Part shown: positions 43,591-55,790 of the stretch, in pieces
How positions within the stretch are numbered: position 1 is the stretch's first letter
Layout of the letters: each line of letters opens with the position of its first letter
From: Hofstenia miamia
Taxonomy: Eukaryota; Xenacoelomorpha; Acoela; Hofsteniidae
Length of the DNA stretch: 64,000 nucleotides
Assembly (NCBI GenBank): GCA_900660155.1
Contig: CABFPE010000019.1
Span: 1,607,686-1,671,685, forward strand
Direction: 5' to 3'
Notes under the pieces: model-generated
Databases searched by the model: none
Seen by the model: the letters and a program-made list of their open reading frames with translations, nothing else
Told to the model about the DNA's origin: nothing
Made by a program: the position numbers and the translations under genes

Positions 43591-44104
43591 CATCTTTCAT
43601 CTGTTCAGGCACCCTTCTGACTGGTAGCTTGATTGGTTTGTCTGTTGTTGTGACTATTTTATGCTTTTCACCCACTGCCTGTCCTATGCTTATTTCTCCG
43701 TAGTTGAATATACGTTTATGTTTTTCTAACAGTGTCCTCAGTTGTGTGATCTCCCATTCTTCTAGATGTTGGTAGTCTTTTTTGTTTATTTCAGGTGTTC
43801 TGTATGTGTCTTCTTCTTCTGCTTTCATCCCAATGCCCTTGAGTTGGCTTTTGGGAGTACTTGCGACTTTGATGGTGTTTGTCCACTCGCCCTTGAGTCG
43901 GCCATGTGGAGTACTATCTATTTTCCTTTGCAAGTCCTTGAATTGACTATGCAAATTATTTGCTCCATCATCGTCTTTGATTGCCTTCCAGATGAGTCTG
44001 ATGTTAGTTTTAATGTATTTCCCATATATTCTTATTTGAGATCTTTTCAAATTGACATTCTGGTTCAGTGGTGTTGAGATTGGTACTTCCCTTTGCGTGT
44101 TTTA
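41730..44104 (-). pseudogene. A-minus reverse transcriptase, duplicated copies
   Basis: The minus strand, from 44050: linker RSQIRIYGKYIKTNIRLIWK, then IKLPVRRVPEQMKDEYNCIL, SESPYAAPTVFVKQGDKDRL, LCIDFHKLNEV, LDLRKAYWQVKMEEDDIEK, RLCNAPATFQRYI, DAYIDDIIVTSNTVQEHL and MGFFSYYGTFIPNIAGKTAK. From the core onward it is present twice owing to the 1138-bp duplication. A stop after NEVMK (near 43442) and a frame break at the AFGL block inactivate both copies. Confidence 0.88.
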
Positions 44105-44960
44105 TCATACAGACATAAGAGGGTGTTCAGGTGTATTGAGGGAAGGTAATTTCGCGAGCTCTTCCTTGATGTTGTCAAGTTCCTCCTGTTCTTTCCATGT
44201 CCATACAAATGGAACTGCCTTCCTCATCAATCGAGTCATTTTTGCTGTTTTTCCAGCTATATTTGGGATGAAGGTTCCGTAGTAATTGAAAAATCCCATG
44301 ATTCTCTGAATATCCTTTTTGTTGTTTGGTTTCTCTATCTTCCAGATCATCTCTTGGGCATTGTCCTTCATGCAGATCCTCCCTTTTTCTATCATTCTTC
44401 CAAGGAACACTATCTTTTCCTTGAGGATGTCGCATTTATTTCCGTTAATCCGGAGTCCTGCGTTTTCCAAGATCATCAGTGTTCTTTCCAATTTTTCCAG
44501 ATGTTCTTGGACTGTGTCACTTGTGACTATGATGTCATCTATATAGGCGTCGACTCCCTCTTCCATTTGATGTGTCTTGTTCTTAAGTACCTTCATTATG
44601 TATCTCTGGAATGTTGCTGGCGTATTGCAGAGTCCAAACGCCATATAAATCCATTTGTACAGTCCATATGGAGTTATGAATGCTGTCTTCTCTATGTCCT
44701 CCTCCTCCATTCTCACTTGCCAATAGGCCTTACATAAATCTAGAGTTGTGAAATATTTATGTTTACTGGCTTCATAGAGCATGTCTTCTATTCGCGGTAA
44801 AGGGTATGAATCTTTCTTTGTCACTTTGTTGAGTTTACGGAAATCAATGCATAGTCAGTACTTGTTTCCCTGCTTTACGAACACAGTAGGTGCTGTGTAT
44901 GGGCTTTCACTCGGCCAGATGATCTTATTGTTGATTAATTCTTCCAGTATAAGATTGTAT
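44105..44960 (-). pseudogene. A-minus RT palm/thumb, best-preserved copy
   Basis: An open frame of 239 codons (44824-44105) runs KKDSYPLPRIEDMLYEASKH, LDLCKAYWQVRMEEEDIEK, AFGLCNTPATFQRYI, AYIDDIIVTSDTVQEHLEK, INGNKCDILKEKIVFLGRMI, GFFNYYGTFIPNIAGKTAK, ending LNTPEHPLMSV. This is the longest uninterrupted RT stretch in the window, with the catalytic YIDD. It ends at a junction at 44104 with the upstream linker of a second RT copy, so RNase H is missing. Confidence 0.9.
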
Positions 44961-46120
44961 TAGTCCTTGATCTGCTCAGGTACGCTTCTGACTGGTAGCT
45001 TGATTGGTTTGTCTGTTGTTGTGACTATTTTATGCTTTTCACCCACTGCCTGTCCTATGCTTATTTCTCCGTTGTTGAATATACGTTTATGTTTTTCTAA
45101 CAGTGTCCTCAGTTGTGTGATCTCCCATTCTTCTAGATGTTGGTAGTCTTTGTTGTTTATTTTGCTTATTTCTCCGTTGTTGAATATACGTTTATGTTTT
45201 TCTAACAGTGTCCTCAGTTGTGTGATCTCCCATTCTTCTAGATGTTGGTAGTCTTTGTTGTTTATTTCGGGTGTTCTGTATGTGTCTTCTTCTTCTGCTT
45301 TCGTCCCAATGCCCTTGAGTTGGCTTTTGGGAGTACTCACGACTTCAATGGTGTTTGTCCACTCACCCTTTGAGTTGGCCATGTGGAGTACTATCTGCTT
45401 TCCTTTGCAAGTCCTTGAATCGACCATGCAAATTACTCACTCTATCATTGTCTTCGATTGCCTTCCAGATGAGTCTGATGTTAGTTTTGATATATTTCCC
45501 ATATATTCATATTTGAGATCTTTTCAGATTGACATTCTGTTTCGTAGCATTACGAACACAGTAGGTGCTGTGTATGGGCTTTCACTCGGCCAGATGATCT
45601 TATTGTCGATTAATTCTTCCAGTATGTGATTGTATTTATCTTTCATCTGTTCAGGTACCCTTCTGACTGGTAGCTTGATTGGTTTGTCTGTTGTTGTGAC
45701 TATTTTATGCTTTTCACCCACTGCCTGTCCTATGCTTATTTCTCCGTTGTTGAATATACGTTTATGTTTTTCTAACAGTGTCCTCAGTTGTGTGATCTCC
45801 CATTCTTCTAGATGTTGGTAGTCTTTGTTGTTTATTTCGGGTGTTCTGTATGTGTCTTCTTCTTCTGCTTTCGTCCCAATGCCCTTGAGTTGGCTTTTGG
45901 GAGTACTCACGACTTCAATGGTGTTTGTCCACTCACCCTTTGAGTTGGCCATGTGGAGTACTATCTGCTTTCCTTTGCAAGTCCTTGAATCGACCATGCA
46001 AATTACTCACTCTATCATTGTCTTCGATTGCCTTCCAGATGAGTCTGATGTTAGTTTTGATATATTTCCCATATATTCATATTTGAGATCTTTTCAGATT
46101 GACATTCTGTTTCGTAGCAT
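44876..46120. repeat. Direct duplications of the protease-RT linker
   Basis: Unit 44876-45548 is repeated by 45549-46120. The first unit additionally contains a 105-bp in-frame tandem repeat (45059-45163 and 45164-45268), which duplicates the HLEEWEITQLRTLLEKHKRI segment. Beyond that repeat the two units are nearly identical. Confidence 0.88.
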
Positions 46121-46400
46121 TGAGGATTGGTATTCTTCCCTTTCCATGTTTTATTGTACAGACACTGGACGGTATTGATACTTGCTTAGTGTTAATGCCT
46201 TTGTTGTCATACAGCATTATATTGGCTGTTATAGTCTCCTCCATCTCGATTGTGTGCATTTTCCATTGATGTGGCTGTAGATGAATATCTTCTTGCTGTT
46301 GAAATTTAATTGTTTTCTGCTTCTCTTATTCTTCCTTGATCTCCATCTTTTCTTCTTTTACCTTGATGGTTCTGTTAGCATAATTAATAACACATCCATT
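45524..46400 (-). pseudogene. A-minus protease end and RT linker
   Basis: The minus strand reads DFLTKNGCVINYANRTIKVK (end of protease), then MHTIEMEETITANIMLYDNK, SIPSSVCTIKHGKGRIPILN, and the linker to IKLPVRRVPEQMKDKYNHIL. The protease active site is deleted: at about 46430 gag ('AAAARLPL') is joined directly to the protease C-terminus. Confidence 0.85.
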
Positions 46401-46405
46401 TTTTG

Positions 46406-46832
46406 TCAAAAAGTCAGTGGGAGTCTTGCTGCTGCTGCCTGTTGGCTCACTTTTCGTTCCGCCATCATCAATTCAAACATTTGTAGCCATTCAGCAAATG
46501 TAGGATTGTAACCATCTACCCTTCCATTGAATTTGGGTAGTGTTGCTTTGCAGGGTATCATGTCACTGGCCATTGATTGTGGTAAGATTGAGTCCTTGTA
46601 TTTGGGTTTCCTGTGGTTTCCTATGGCATCCTCTTCATGCAGTTGAGTAGTCACTGCTTTTGTGAATTCATTTATGATTTTCTGTTTCACAAAATCTGAA
46701 TCTTCATCTGATTGTTTGTATGTCACCTCTTTGCGGGTCAGTATATGTGGTGCTTGCAATTTGCTTTCCTTTCTAGAATGAAATTCTATTTCATGGGTTC
46801 ACATGCTGCTCCTGTTTTTTGCTAAACCAAGT
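46406..46832 (-). pseudogene. A-minus gag, capsid part
   Basis: The minus strand reads HILTRKEVTYKQSDEDSDFV, KIINEFTKAVTTQLHEEDAI, LPKFNGRVDGYNPTFAEWLQ, MFELMMAERKVSQQAAAARL. This matches A3 gag. A deletion of about 1 kb follows, removing the rest of capsid, the zinc knuckle and the protease active site. Upstream it is split from the gag N-terminus by the LTR block at 46833-49792. Confidence 0.85.
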
Positions 46833-47066
46833 TGTACTTCTCTCTTATTAACCTAGCCTATTTGCGCCATATATCATTACTAGTGATTATCACTCGGTAA
46901 ATTGCGGGTGAGGAGTTACTAAGTTGCTAAACCATCAGACTCTTCTCTCTTATTAACTAGTTATGTTAATTAAATAATTGAGCACTGACTATCACTGTTT
47001 AGGTGACGGAGTCATATGGTGTTTCCTCTTCAGTTCTTCTATGGGCCACTGCCCAAAGCCGATCTC

Positions 47067-48066
47067 NNNNNNNNNNNNNNNNNNNNNNNNNNNNNNNNNN
47101 NNNNNNNNNNNNNNNNNNNNNNNNNNNNNNNNNNNNNNNNNNNNNNNNNNNNNNNNNNNNNNNNNNNNNNNNNNNNNNNNNNNNNNNNNNNNNNNNNNNN
47201 NNNNNNNNNNNNNNNNNNNNNNNNNNNNNNNNNNNNNNNNNNNNNNNNNNNNNNNNNNNNNNNNNNNNNNNNNNNNNNNNNNNNNNNNNNNNNNNNNNNN
47301 NNNNNNNNNNNNNNNNNNNNNNNNNNNNNNNNNNNNNNNNNNNNNNNNNNNNNNNNNNNNNNNNNNNNNNNNNNNNNNNNNNNNNNNNNNNNNNNNNNNN
47401 NNNNNNNNNNNNNNNNNNNNNNNNNNNNNNNNNNNNNNNNNNNNNNNNNNNNNNNNNNNNNNNNNNNNNNNNNNNNNNNNNNNNNNNNNNNNNNNNNNNN
47501 NNNNNNNNNNNNNNNNNNNNNNNNNNNNNNNNNNNNNNNNNNNNNNNNNNNNNNNNNNNNNNNNNNNNNNNNNNNNNNNNNNNNNNNNNNNNNNNNNNNN
47601 NNNNNNNNNNNNNNNNNNNNNNNNNNNNNNNNNNNNNNNNNNNNNNNNNNNNNNNNNNNNNNNNNNNNNNNNNNNNNNNNNNNNNNNNNNNNNNNNNNNN
47701 NNNNNNNNNNNNNNNNNNNNNNNNNNNNNNNNNNNNNNNNNNNNNNNNNNNNNNNNNNNNNNNNNNNNNNNNNNNNNNNNNNNNNNNNNNNNNNNNNNNN
47801 NNNNNNNNNNNNNNNNNNNNNNNNNNNNNNNNNNNNNNNNNNNNNNNNNNNNNNNNNNNNNNNNNNNNNNNNNNNNNNNNNNNNNNNNNNNNNNNNNNNN
47901 NNNNNNNNNNNNNNNNNNNNNNNNNNNNNNNNNNNNNNNNNNNNNNNNNNNNNNNNNNNNNNNNNNNNNNNNNNNNNNNNNNNNNNNNNNNNNNNNNNNN
48001 NNNNNNNNNNNNNNNNNNNNNNNNNNNNNNNNNNNNNNNNNNNNNNNNNNNNNNNNNNNNNNNNNN
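47067..48066. other. Assembly gap, exactly 1000 N
   Basis: A round-number gap of unknown true size. Any frame that crosses it is meaningless. Confidence 1.
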
Positions 48067-48645
48067 CAGCTCCCAGTTACTCCTATTGGCACTTAACCAG
48101 CTGTGGTTCCAGATGAGATGACGTCAGCCTTGAATTGCTTTCATATCTCCATGGTTCTTCCACTACTTACACCTTTCCCTGGAACTCCTCATGTCTCACC
48201 GCCCTTGAATCAGCGCCGTGGACTCTGGGAGGGAAAGCTGTGCTGCGCACCAGTTTTCTGTGTGCCCTTGAATCAGTGGTGCAGATCCCTGGTGGGAGAG
48301 GCTTTTTGTCCGTTGGTCTCTCTGCCCTTGAATCAGCCTTGAGGACTACTAGGACGCCTTCTCACTCTACGTTGTCTATTCATCAGCTCTTTGTTCTCAT
48401 CCCTTCTGCCCTCAATTCAGCGTCTGGTTTGAGAAAATCTTCGCACTCTCATTCTTCTGTTCATTGTTGAGAGCTCCTCAGGTTGTTGTGTTCTGCGGAC
48501 TCTCTTTTTCATCAGTGAGTGCATCATTTTCCTCTAATTTCCTAAATGCAGTTAGTAAATTTATATCCCATGTTTCAGGGTCATGTATAGGTTTATTTCT
48601 CACTGTCCTCTGGGGCAGCATTCTTTGGCTCAGATTGTAACATCC
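48067..48645. other. GC-richer internal part of nested element with ~61-bp periodic motif
   Basis: GCCCTTGAATCAG recurs at 48201, 48263 and 48324, with a diverged copy (GCCCTCAATTCAG) at 48408. Spacings are 62, 61 and 84 bp. The stretch is richer in G+C than its surroundings. The protein on either strand is unrecognised. It probably belongs to the 5' untranslated or gag region of the nested element. Confidence 0.5.
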
Positions 48646-49792
48646 CCCACCTAGCTTATTACGCCGTGTCTGATTACTGATAATGAGTGCTCAGTAAATC
48701 GCGGGTGAGGTGTTACCAAATTGTTGGACCATCAGACCATCCTCTATTATTAACTAGTTACGTTAATCAAATAATTGAGTATTAACTATCACTGTTTAGG
48801 TGACAGAGCAGTATGATGTTTCCTCTTCAGTTCTTCCATGGGAAACTGCCCGAAGCCGATCTCCACAACACAGCTCCTCTTCTTATACAACGATGGTTGA
48901 GTCCACAGCACCATCTCAGCTCAACTGGAATTAATTATGTGTCCCTTACGTTAGCTTAGTGCGTGCACTCAAGTAAAGCTGTAAATGACTTAAACTCAAT
49001 CTTTGTAGAGTGTTTGTTGTTTTGATTTAATAAAGCAACTGGGCGTTGACACTAACTGCATATACGTAATATTAAATATAGCCATTACCATAAAACTATC
49101 AGCTTAATTGTTTATGTAATAAGATTGCAGTTCCCTATACCTACATTTACTAATACTACATGTAAAGTCATTTATCTGGTCAATTATAGTCGAGTCTCCT
49201 ACATTTAAGAATATATAAATATCCCTAAGTGTCTACTATCCCGTCGTTTCAGGCATTGATTATTTCCTACATGTTTTGATTGATAGTCAGACTAGGCAAG
49301 AATCAAAAAACTCCTAACCGTAACATAAGTGTGGTTTCGTGACTGGCACAAGGACCCTTTGAATCGATCCTGTGATGGAATCCAGCCACTACTCAACACA
49401 ACTTGCCTAGCTGCACATTTAATTAAATAATCAAACCAGATAAAGTAGAAATGAAAATAAAATAAACTCCGAAGAATTTATTGTTCATCAAATTTCTGGT
49501 TAGTTCAAAGCTATTTATAAAAATTTTCCAAAAGTACCTGCTGATTTTGAATTTTAAATAATTCGTCTGCCAATATGGCTGTTCCTTTGTAAGCATAATT
49601 TTGCTCAATTTAGTTTGTCAATTACCTCTTGATCGGCTAACAAGTTTTCTTAATTTGAACAATATTAAAGCTTAGTTGCATCTTACAAAAATAACTAAGA
49701 TCATTAACTAAATTTTACAATTAATTTTAATTATTAACAATCATTCAACGTTGTTCTTCGCTTGCAGCTTAGTTGCTTTTGGATGATGCTAC

Positions 49793-50512
49793 AGTAACAA
49801 TCTTAATTTGTCTTTTAACTGTTCTAGTTCTCCCGCCTGTAGGTCATTATCCTTGATTAGTTGTCTGTTTGTTCTCTCCAACTCTTGATTTCTCTCTTGC
49901 CATTGTTGGTTTTGCTCTAGAAACCTTTTATTGGACTCTAATAGTTGGTGGGTGAGGGTTTTGATCTCGTTTTGGAATAATTGGCTTTGTTCATCTAGCC
50001 ACATTTCCATATTTAATCTGATCTCAGTCAGCATCATTTTGCTTTACTGTTCCATCTCTTTGACTTTCTTAGTCAATTGTTCTATTTGCTGTTATAAGAG
50101 TTCTTCATTTTCTTGGCTCTTCCTAAGCATAATCATTATATCCAATGGGTTTGTATCTGGGGATTCATTTCTGGGGGTGAACTAAGGGATTGCAATTCCA
50201 TGTCCATGGCTGAGTTTTCACCAAAATATGGCGATGATAGTATCATTCTGGGAGTTACTGCCTTAATTACAGTTTTCTTCACGCTTCCTTTTTTTCCTTT
50301 TGGCATATATTTTTTCTGGTTCATAGCGGTCTTTCATCCTCTTGATCATGATTCCAGGATCCCAGTGAAGTGCTTTTGTTCAGTTTTGGGTATCTCTCTC
50401 TATTAACTGATTGTTAGTTCATATAACTGTTTGCTGCTTTTTCCACTTTTACTTATAGATTTTGTTGTTGTATGGTAGTTTCACTAAATGTTTCTTCTTT
50501 AGAATTGCTGTT
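49793..50512 (-). pseudogene. A-minus gag N-terminal coiled coil
   Basis: Minus frames give a Lys-rich segment (MNQKKYMPKGKKGSVKKTVI, 50324) and a clear heptad coiled coil (50037 downwards: LNMEMWLDEQSQLFQNEIK, QQWQERNQELERTNRQLIKD). A coiled coil N-terminal to capsid also occurs in family B gag. The reading is cut at 49792 where the nested LTR starts. Confidence 0.7.
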
Positions 50513-50532
50513 CTTGGCTGTCACAGTCACCA
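50513..50532 (-). other. A-minus primer-binding site
   Basis: The minus strand reads TGGTGACTGTGACAGCCA immediately after the 5' LTR end (..GATATTACA). It shares TGGTGAC with the tRNA-Trp site of family B but departs afterwards, so the primer tRNA is unassigned. Confidence 0.6.
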
Positions 50533-51655
50533 TGTAATATCCTCTACCAGGCATTATCACTGTTTATCTACTTTTACTATATAACATTAGTCATGTTACT
50601 GTGAGTAAGGACTTACTTGTTACATACTGCTTGACTTGTTGCTTCCATTAACTTATGTAACCTGGAATTAACCATTCACTATTTAGGTGACGAAGCCATG
50701 TGGTAATCTCTGTAATGATCTCTTAACAGGCGTCTTCTAGTGGGCATCTGCCTGAAGCGGATCTCCACATCCAGTTTCACCATTCCATCTGTTGGTTGAG
50801 TGCCACTTCTCAGCTCAATTGATACAGTTTATGTGTACCCTACTTTAGCTCAGTGCATACTCAAGGCATGGCACAACTTGACTTAAACTCTATTTTGTGA
50901 AAGTGTTAGATCTATTTGCAACCTGACTTGTTACTAGTTGTTCATTAATTATTACATGTAGCCATTACCAAAAATATATTGGCTTATTTAAATATATCTT
51001 GTTCAAACAACTTCCTAACCTACATTTATAATTTAGTACATGTATGGTCACTTTATCAGTCATTTATAGGTCATCAATTTGGATCTGAAATAGTATTAAT
51101 ATATTTCCTAGGTTCCAGTCATTCAACCATTTGTTGGCAATTAATTATTTTAATACATGTAGTAATGAAATGCTAGTCAGCTAATTGAGAGAAAACCCCT
51201 AACTTATGTGCACTTTCATGATGTGGCACAGAGACCCTAGAATCATTCCCTGTGATGGATCCAGACCACTACTAAACACTGCTTGATTAGTTCAACATCA
51301 TATTAAATAATCAAACCATTAATGTGAAACAAAATAAGAATTCCAAGTAAAATTCTTTATCAAATTCTTACAATGATTTTTAATCTATTTATAGTAAATC
51401 CAGAAGAAGTACCTGTTGATTTAAATTTAAACTTCTGCCAAGATGGCGGCGTCATTTAGTCAAAAAGTATTTTTATCAACAGATACAAATATCTCTTTTT
51501 TGACACATATTGTTTCTTAGTTGCATAATACAAATAAATCTTAAACAATTCTAATTGATTTGATTACAATATTTTTTAATCATTTTTCTTTGATCTTAAT
51601 CCCTTCTGCTCAATGTTTTTGCAGCTTATTTGAGATTTATGTGGATGATGCTACA
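50533..51655 (-). repeat. A-minus 5' LTR
   Basis: 1123 bp, plus-orientation TGTAATATCCTC...GGATGATGCTACA, collinear with 37916-39043. The two LTRs show scattered differences (for example a small insertion, CTTCTAGTGGGC, near 50736), so the insertion is not brand new. It is followed by target duplication TCAG (51656-51659). Confidence 0.92.
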
Positions 51656-53193
51656 TCAGCATTCCTGAGCTTTCTGCTAAAATATTGGATCATGCTCTCA
51701 ATACTGTTAATAACCTGATTGACTGAGGACTTCACTAATTGCAACCAAGCTGGCAACACAGTTGATGAGGAATTGTTTTGAATAGTCCAGTGTATTAAGG
51801 CTGGAAACCTTCCTTAGTTCTAGCTTGACAGAGTCTAGCTCTTCCTGCTCCCCCATGTCCATTTAAACTCCATGCTGCACTGCAGTAAATTAGAGAAATG
51901 TTTAGTCTTGTTCGCCAGTTCTGGTATAAAGGTGCCATAGTAGTTTAGAAAGCCCATAATGCACTGAATGTCCTTACAAGACCATGGAGTTTTGATTTTT
52001 TCTAACTGATCTTTTGCATCATTTCTTATAGAGATGTGACCTCATTCAATAACTCTTCCAAGGAAGGTGACATGTGGCTGAAGGAGAGCACACTTGTTTC
52101 CATTGATGTGGAGGCCAGATTCATACAAGATACTAAGAGTTCTGCCAAGCCTTTCTAGATGTTCAGAAAAGATATTGATCAGCTACAAGGATATCATCCA
52201 TGTAAGCTGCAATGCCTGGCTCTAACACATTAGCACCATTCCAAAGCACATGAGTAATGTAGCATTGGAAGGTCACAGGGGTGTTGCAGAGTCCAAAAGC
52301 CATATACTTCCACTCAAAGAGGCTGTACAGAGTGATGAAGGCAGCCTTCAGGATGTTGAAAAGCTTCATGGGCACCTGCCAATATGCTTTACACAGATCA
52401 AGGCAAGTAAACAACTGGTATCAACTGGTGTAGTATAAAAGATCTTTGATGCATGGAAGAGGATATACGTCTTTTACAGTTACATCTTTTAACTTTCAAA
52501 AGTCCACACAAAGAAGGTACCTATCACATGCTTGATGAAAACAGTGGGCATTGCATATAGGCTGTTGCTGCCTTCTATTATGCCACTCTTGATCAGATCA
52601 CTTAATATTTGTTCATACTCTTCCCAGATGCTTTCCAGCACTCTCCTAACAGGAAGGCAGATGGGGCAATCATGCTTAGTTACAATAATGTGTTCTTTGT
52701 GAATGGCCTGACCAATGCTAATCAAGCTGTAATTAAACACTTCATGATTTTGCCAAAGCAAACAAGAGAGTGACTCACATTCTTGCAGACTGAAGTGAGG
52801 ATACATCCTCTTGTTAACAGGAGGAATCCAGATGGTGTCACTTGGGTCCACATGATTGTGGATTGCCATTGGGATGGGAAAACAAGCAGCATCTTTCAAC
52901 TCTAGGCAGACTGGAGTTGCTACAATCATTAACTTTGTAGGGTCTATCCTGACCAGCAAAGTAGAGCTATTTAATACAGTGATGTAAGTGTTGCCCTTCA
53001 AGATGTGACAGAGATCCAAGGAGAAGTTAACTCCAGTGAAATGCTTCCCTTTATGCCTGGAGACCATGGTAACTGCTACACATTGCCAGTGTTGAGGCTT
53101 GACAATTACTGGCTCAAAAAACTTCAGCAAGATTTCCTGTTCAGGAACAGTAGTAAGTTCCTGCCTGTGCTCACTTTCACAGATGGATATCAT
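51656..53193 (-). pseudogene. B-minus reverse transcriptase
   Basis: The minus strand from 53193: linker IVKPQHWQCVAVTMVSRHKG, then HFTGVNFSLDLCHILKG, AHCPICLPVRR-like block, SIWEEYEQILSDLIKSGIIE, CLDLCKAYWQVPMK, MAFGLCNTPVTFQCYI and catalytic AYMDDILVAD near 52190. It continues through thumb remnants to 51660, where A-minus is inserted in the thumb/RNase H. Stops and frame changes are present, but YMDD is intact. Confidence 0.88.
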
Positions 53194-53202
53194 GTTGCTT
53201 CT

Positions 53203-53562
53203 CTAATCAATAATGCAAGAGTTCTGTTCATGGAAGTCATTGCCAAGGATTATGTTGTACAGCAGCAGCTGGTTGCAAGTGTCAATGATGATCAAATAAA
53301 CAGAGAACAATTCCTGACAAATATGCTGTTCTAGATTCAGTATGTGACCCTTTAGAGAGATTGAGGTCCTGGAAGCATCCAACAGGCATTCTGTGGATGG
53401 AAGTAATTCATCCCTTGATAGATAAAGTTTGGAGCAACAAGTGTTGCTGATAATGGAGGCTGAGGCTCCAGTATCAATAGTAACATTAACAAGAGTTCTA
53501 TTTATATCCACAGGGATAACATTAGTATGCAGTAGTGAGGTAATAACCAGAACATTGTGCAC
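53203..53562 (-). CDS. B-minus aspartic protease
   Basis: A 119-codon frame with IDTGASASIIS and NIILGNDFHEQNSCIID. DTG is intact. It is closely similar to the B1 protease (27250-27642). Confidence 0.85.
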   Translation of the reverse strand: MHNVLVITSLLHTNVIPVDINRTLVNVTIDTGASASIISNTCCSKLYLSRDELLPSTECLLDASRTSISLKGHILNLEQHICQELFSVYLIIIDTCNQLLLYNIILGNDFHEQNSCIID

Positions 53563-53588
53563 ATGTTTTATAGGAGGCAGTGCTCCAA

Positions 53589-55252
53589 CTAGTTTGACAG
53601 ATCAACAAAACTGACAGGCAAATCAGGAGAACACTCTTTGTTGTCAGGCTCATCAATAACAAAGCCATCGCCATTGGCAGCTAAGCAAATTACAGCATGA
53701 CATTGAGGCTTGGTGTGGCCTTTCTGACCACAACAGAAGCAATGAGTTTGCTTGAGCTCTGTCTTCAGCTTGGGAGCAGTAGTGCTTGATGAAACAAGAG
53801 GGTTCTGAGTCAAGGAACCTGTTTTAAGTTCTCCAGCATCTTTGTTGATGTGAGTAGTATTATGGAGCATGTAAACAATACTGATAGCTTTGCAAATAAT
53901 CAGATTGAGGTCATCCTCAGGATCACACTTTAATTTGAGGTGACTATGAATATTGGGTGGAAAGCCCTGACAGATGTATGAGAAATGATCATGCTTTGAA
54001 TATTCAGGCATTAGTTTGCTTAAGCAAAACAATCTTTCCACTTGCATGATGTATGTACAGATGTTGTCACCCTTCTTAAATGAGAGATCACAAAGTAGCA
54101 TCTTATATTGATGTTTTATATGAGGAGCTTTGTAGTGGTCCTCAAAATAGTTGAGAGTTTGTCTTGACATCTCAATCAAGCATCATATATTGGTTATATG
54201 CAAGACCTTGTAAATATGTAGGAAATTGTGCAACAACAGCATCTTGAGTGGCTTTGTACTGCCTCATTGTTAATTTGAAAAGGAGGAACCACTCTTTGAA
54301 GGACTGTGATATTTCATTGATTTTTCCATTAAACTTAGGTAGTATGGAATGTTGATTAAACAGATTGGCAGTTTTGCTGCCAACAGTGGTTGTAGGCCAA
54401 ATTGACTTGGTAAACCATGACCCACTCATTGTTGAAGATATGGCATAACTACTTGGTAGCAGGATGAAGTTGAAATCAAAACTGTAGGAGTAACACAAGT
54501 GTTGACCAGTGTGGAAGGTGAAATGGTCACACTTGGAACATATGAAACTGGGGTGGCAACAGTGGCCAAAGAAGAAACATGGGTAATAGCAGATTGTGTA
54601 AAGGCAGGACCTCCAGTCATAAATTAGATGGCTGGAGTAACAAATTTTTGTGTTAATGGAGCAGCAGTAGATACAAAAAGGGCAATTGGAAGGTGTGCCA
54701 TAATCAGTTGTGAAACTTAATCAGAAAGGTGCTCAGAGAAAGATTCTAAAGTTTCTTTTAGGACATTATGAGTTACACATTTGGAATGCCTAGATGAGGG
54801 CGCAGAACAAGGAGTGTTTTGCTACAGTGGAAACGCAGATGGTGGCATTGCCAGATTACTGAGTTGAATTTCCAATGTGGTAATTGAATCAATTAGGTGC
54901 TTCTCTCTCTGCAAGGATTTGGTGACTTGGTGTCATAACTCAATCTGCAATGAGTTGATGCATTGCTCACAGGTAATACATTGATTAGTCTGCTGTGTGA
55001 GAGATGCTCTAAGTCATTCAACCTTGGTTGGTTGAGGCTATGGGGAAGGTGGTGACAGGGGACACAGATGAAAGGGATCAAAGACAAAGGACAAAAAGTC
55101 ATAGGTGGTGACTGATTAACACAAGTAGGAGAAGATAAATCAACTAACAAATTAATTCCATCAGTGTGAGGGGCAACATTCAGGCTGCCACCACTTACAC
55201 AGGGGAAACCCTGAGTGAGAATCCCATTATGAGAAAAAATGGTGAAATCCAT
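53589..55252 (-). pseudogene. B-minus gag
   Basis: It starts MDFTIFSHNGILTQGFPCVS at 55252, then a degenerate coiled coil, KFNGKINEISQSFKEWFLLF capsid, YLQGLAYNQYMMLD, KAPHIKHQYKMLLCDLSFKK, and an intact zinc knuckle CFCCGQKGHTKPQC (C-x2-C-x4-H-x4-C) near 53.73 kb. The zinc knuckle binds the RNA for packaging. The capsid-to-knuckle frame (54179-53589, 196 codons) is open. Upstream parts have stops and frame changes. Confidence 0.85.
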
Positions 55253-55770
55253 TTCAGAACAAGAAAAACTATAAGAAAAATTCAAAAAAACTATTCCAAC
55301 AATTTGAAAGAAAACTCCAACTGAGTTTGGTGAAACAAAAACTAGTTCCAGTAAGCAGCACAGTGTAGGGTACAGTAATTTATCCAAATTCTAGAAGAAC
55401 AAGACAACAACAAAGTAACAACCAAAAACGAGTAAAAATAATGTTGAAGTTTGGTGACAGCTTCAGAGCACAGAATTGCAGTGTAAAAATACCATAAGAA
55501 GTAGAGTTATGCATCAGTTGGTAGTGAAGTTGATTCACAGCCGGGGTGAACAACTATCCCAGTGGCTCACACCAAAGAGAAAGAACAAAACCAAATATGG
55601 TAAGAAAATAAGTGACAGTTCTGTACCATGTCACAATCACCAGATGAATGTAGATGACCACCTCAGTATGGATGCAAGCTTCATGACCAGAATACATTTC
55701 CAGGCCTTGATTAACCTGCACACTTCAAAAGAATGGAGTAGAGAGTTTGACTGACACTCCAATCTGCTCA

Positions 55771-55790
55771 GGATCAAATCAGGGTCACCA
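55771..55790 (-). other. B-minus primer-binding site
   Basis: The minus strand reads TGGTGACCCTGATTTGATCC just inside the LTR edge. It shares its first 12 bases with the B1 tRNA-Trp-type site and has drifted after them. Confidence 0.7.

Larger units (their letters stand above)
46833..49792 (-). mobile_element. LTR element (or LTR pair) nested in A-minus gag, with 1000-N gap
   Basis: 48646-49792 is an LTR-like unit, TGTAACATCCCCCACC...GGATGATGCTACA in plus orientation, related to but distinct from the A-minus LTR. A second partial copy (46833-47066) starts TGTACTTC, shares CTCGGTAAATTGCGGGTGAGG and AACTATCACTGTTTAGGTGAC-like blocks, and runs into the gap (47067-48066). It interrupts gag between the coiled coil and capsid. 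No clear target duplication or TGG-type primer site was found. Confidence 0.6.

Noticed and set aside
43476..46511. Plus-strand hydrophobic open frames over A-minus (possible membrane proteins)
   Set aside because: They are antisense to RT and gag. The apparent membrane segments are complement artefacts.
46978..48121. Long open frames of about 370 codons on both strands
   Set aside because: They run through 1000 N and consist almost wholly of unknown residues.
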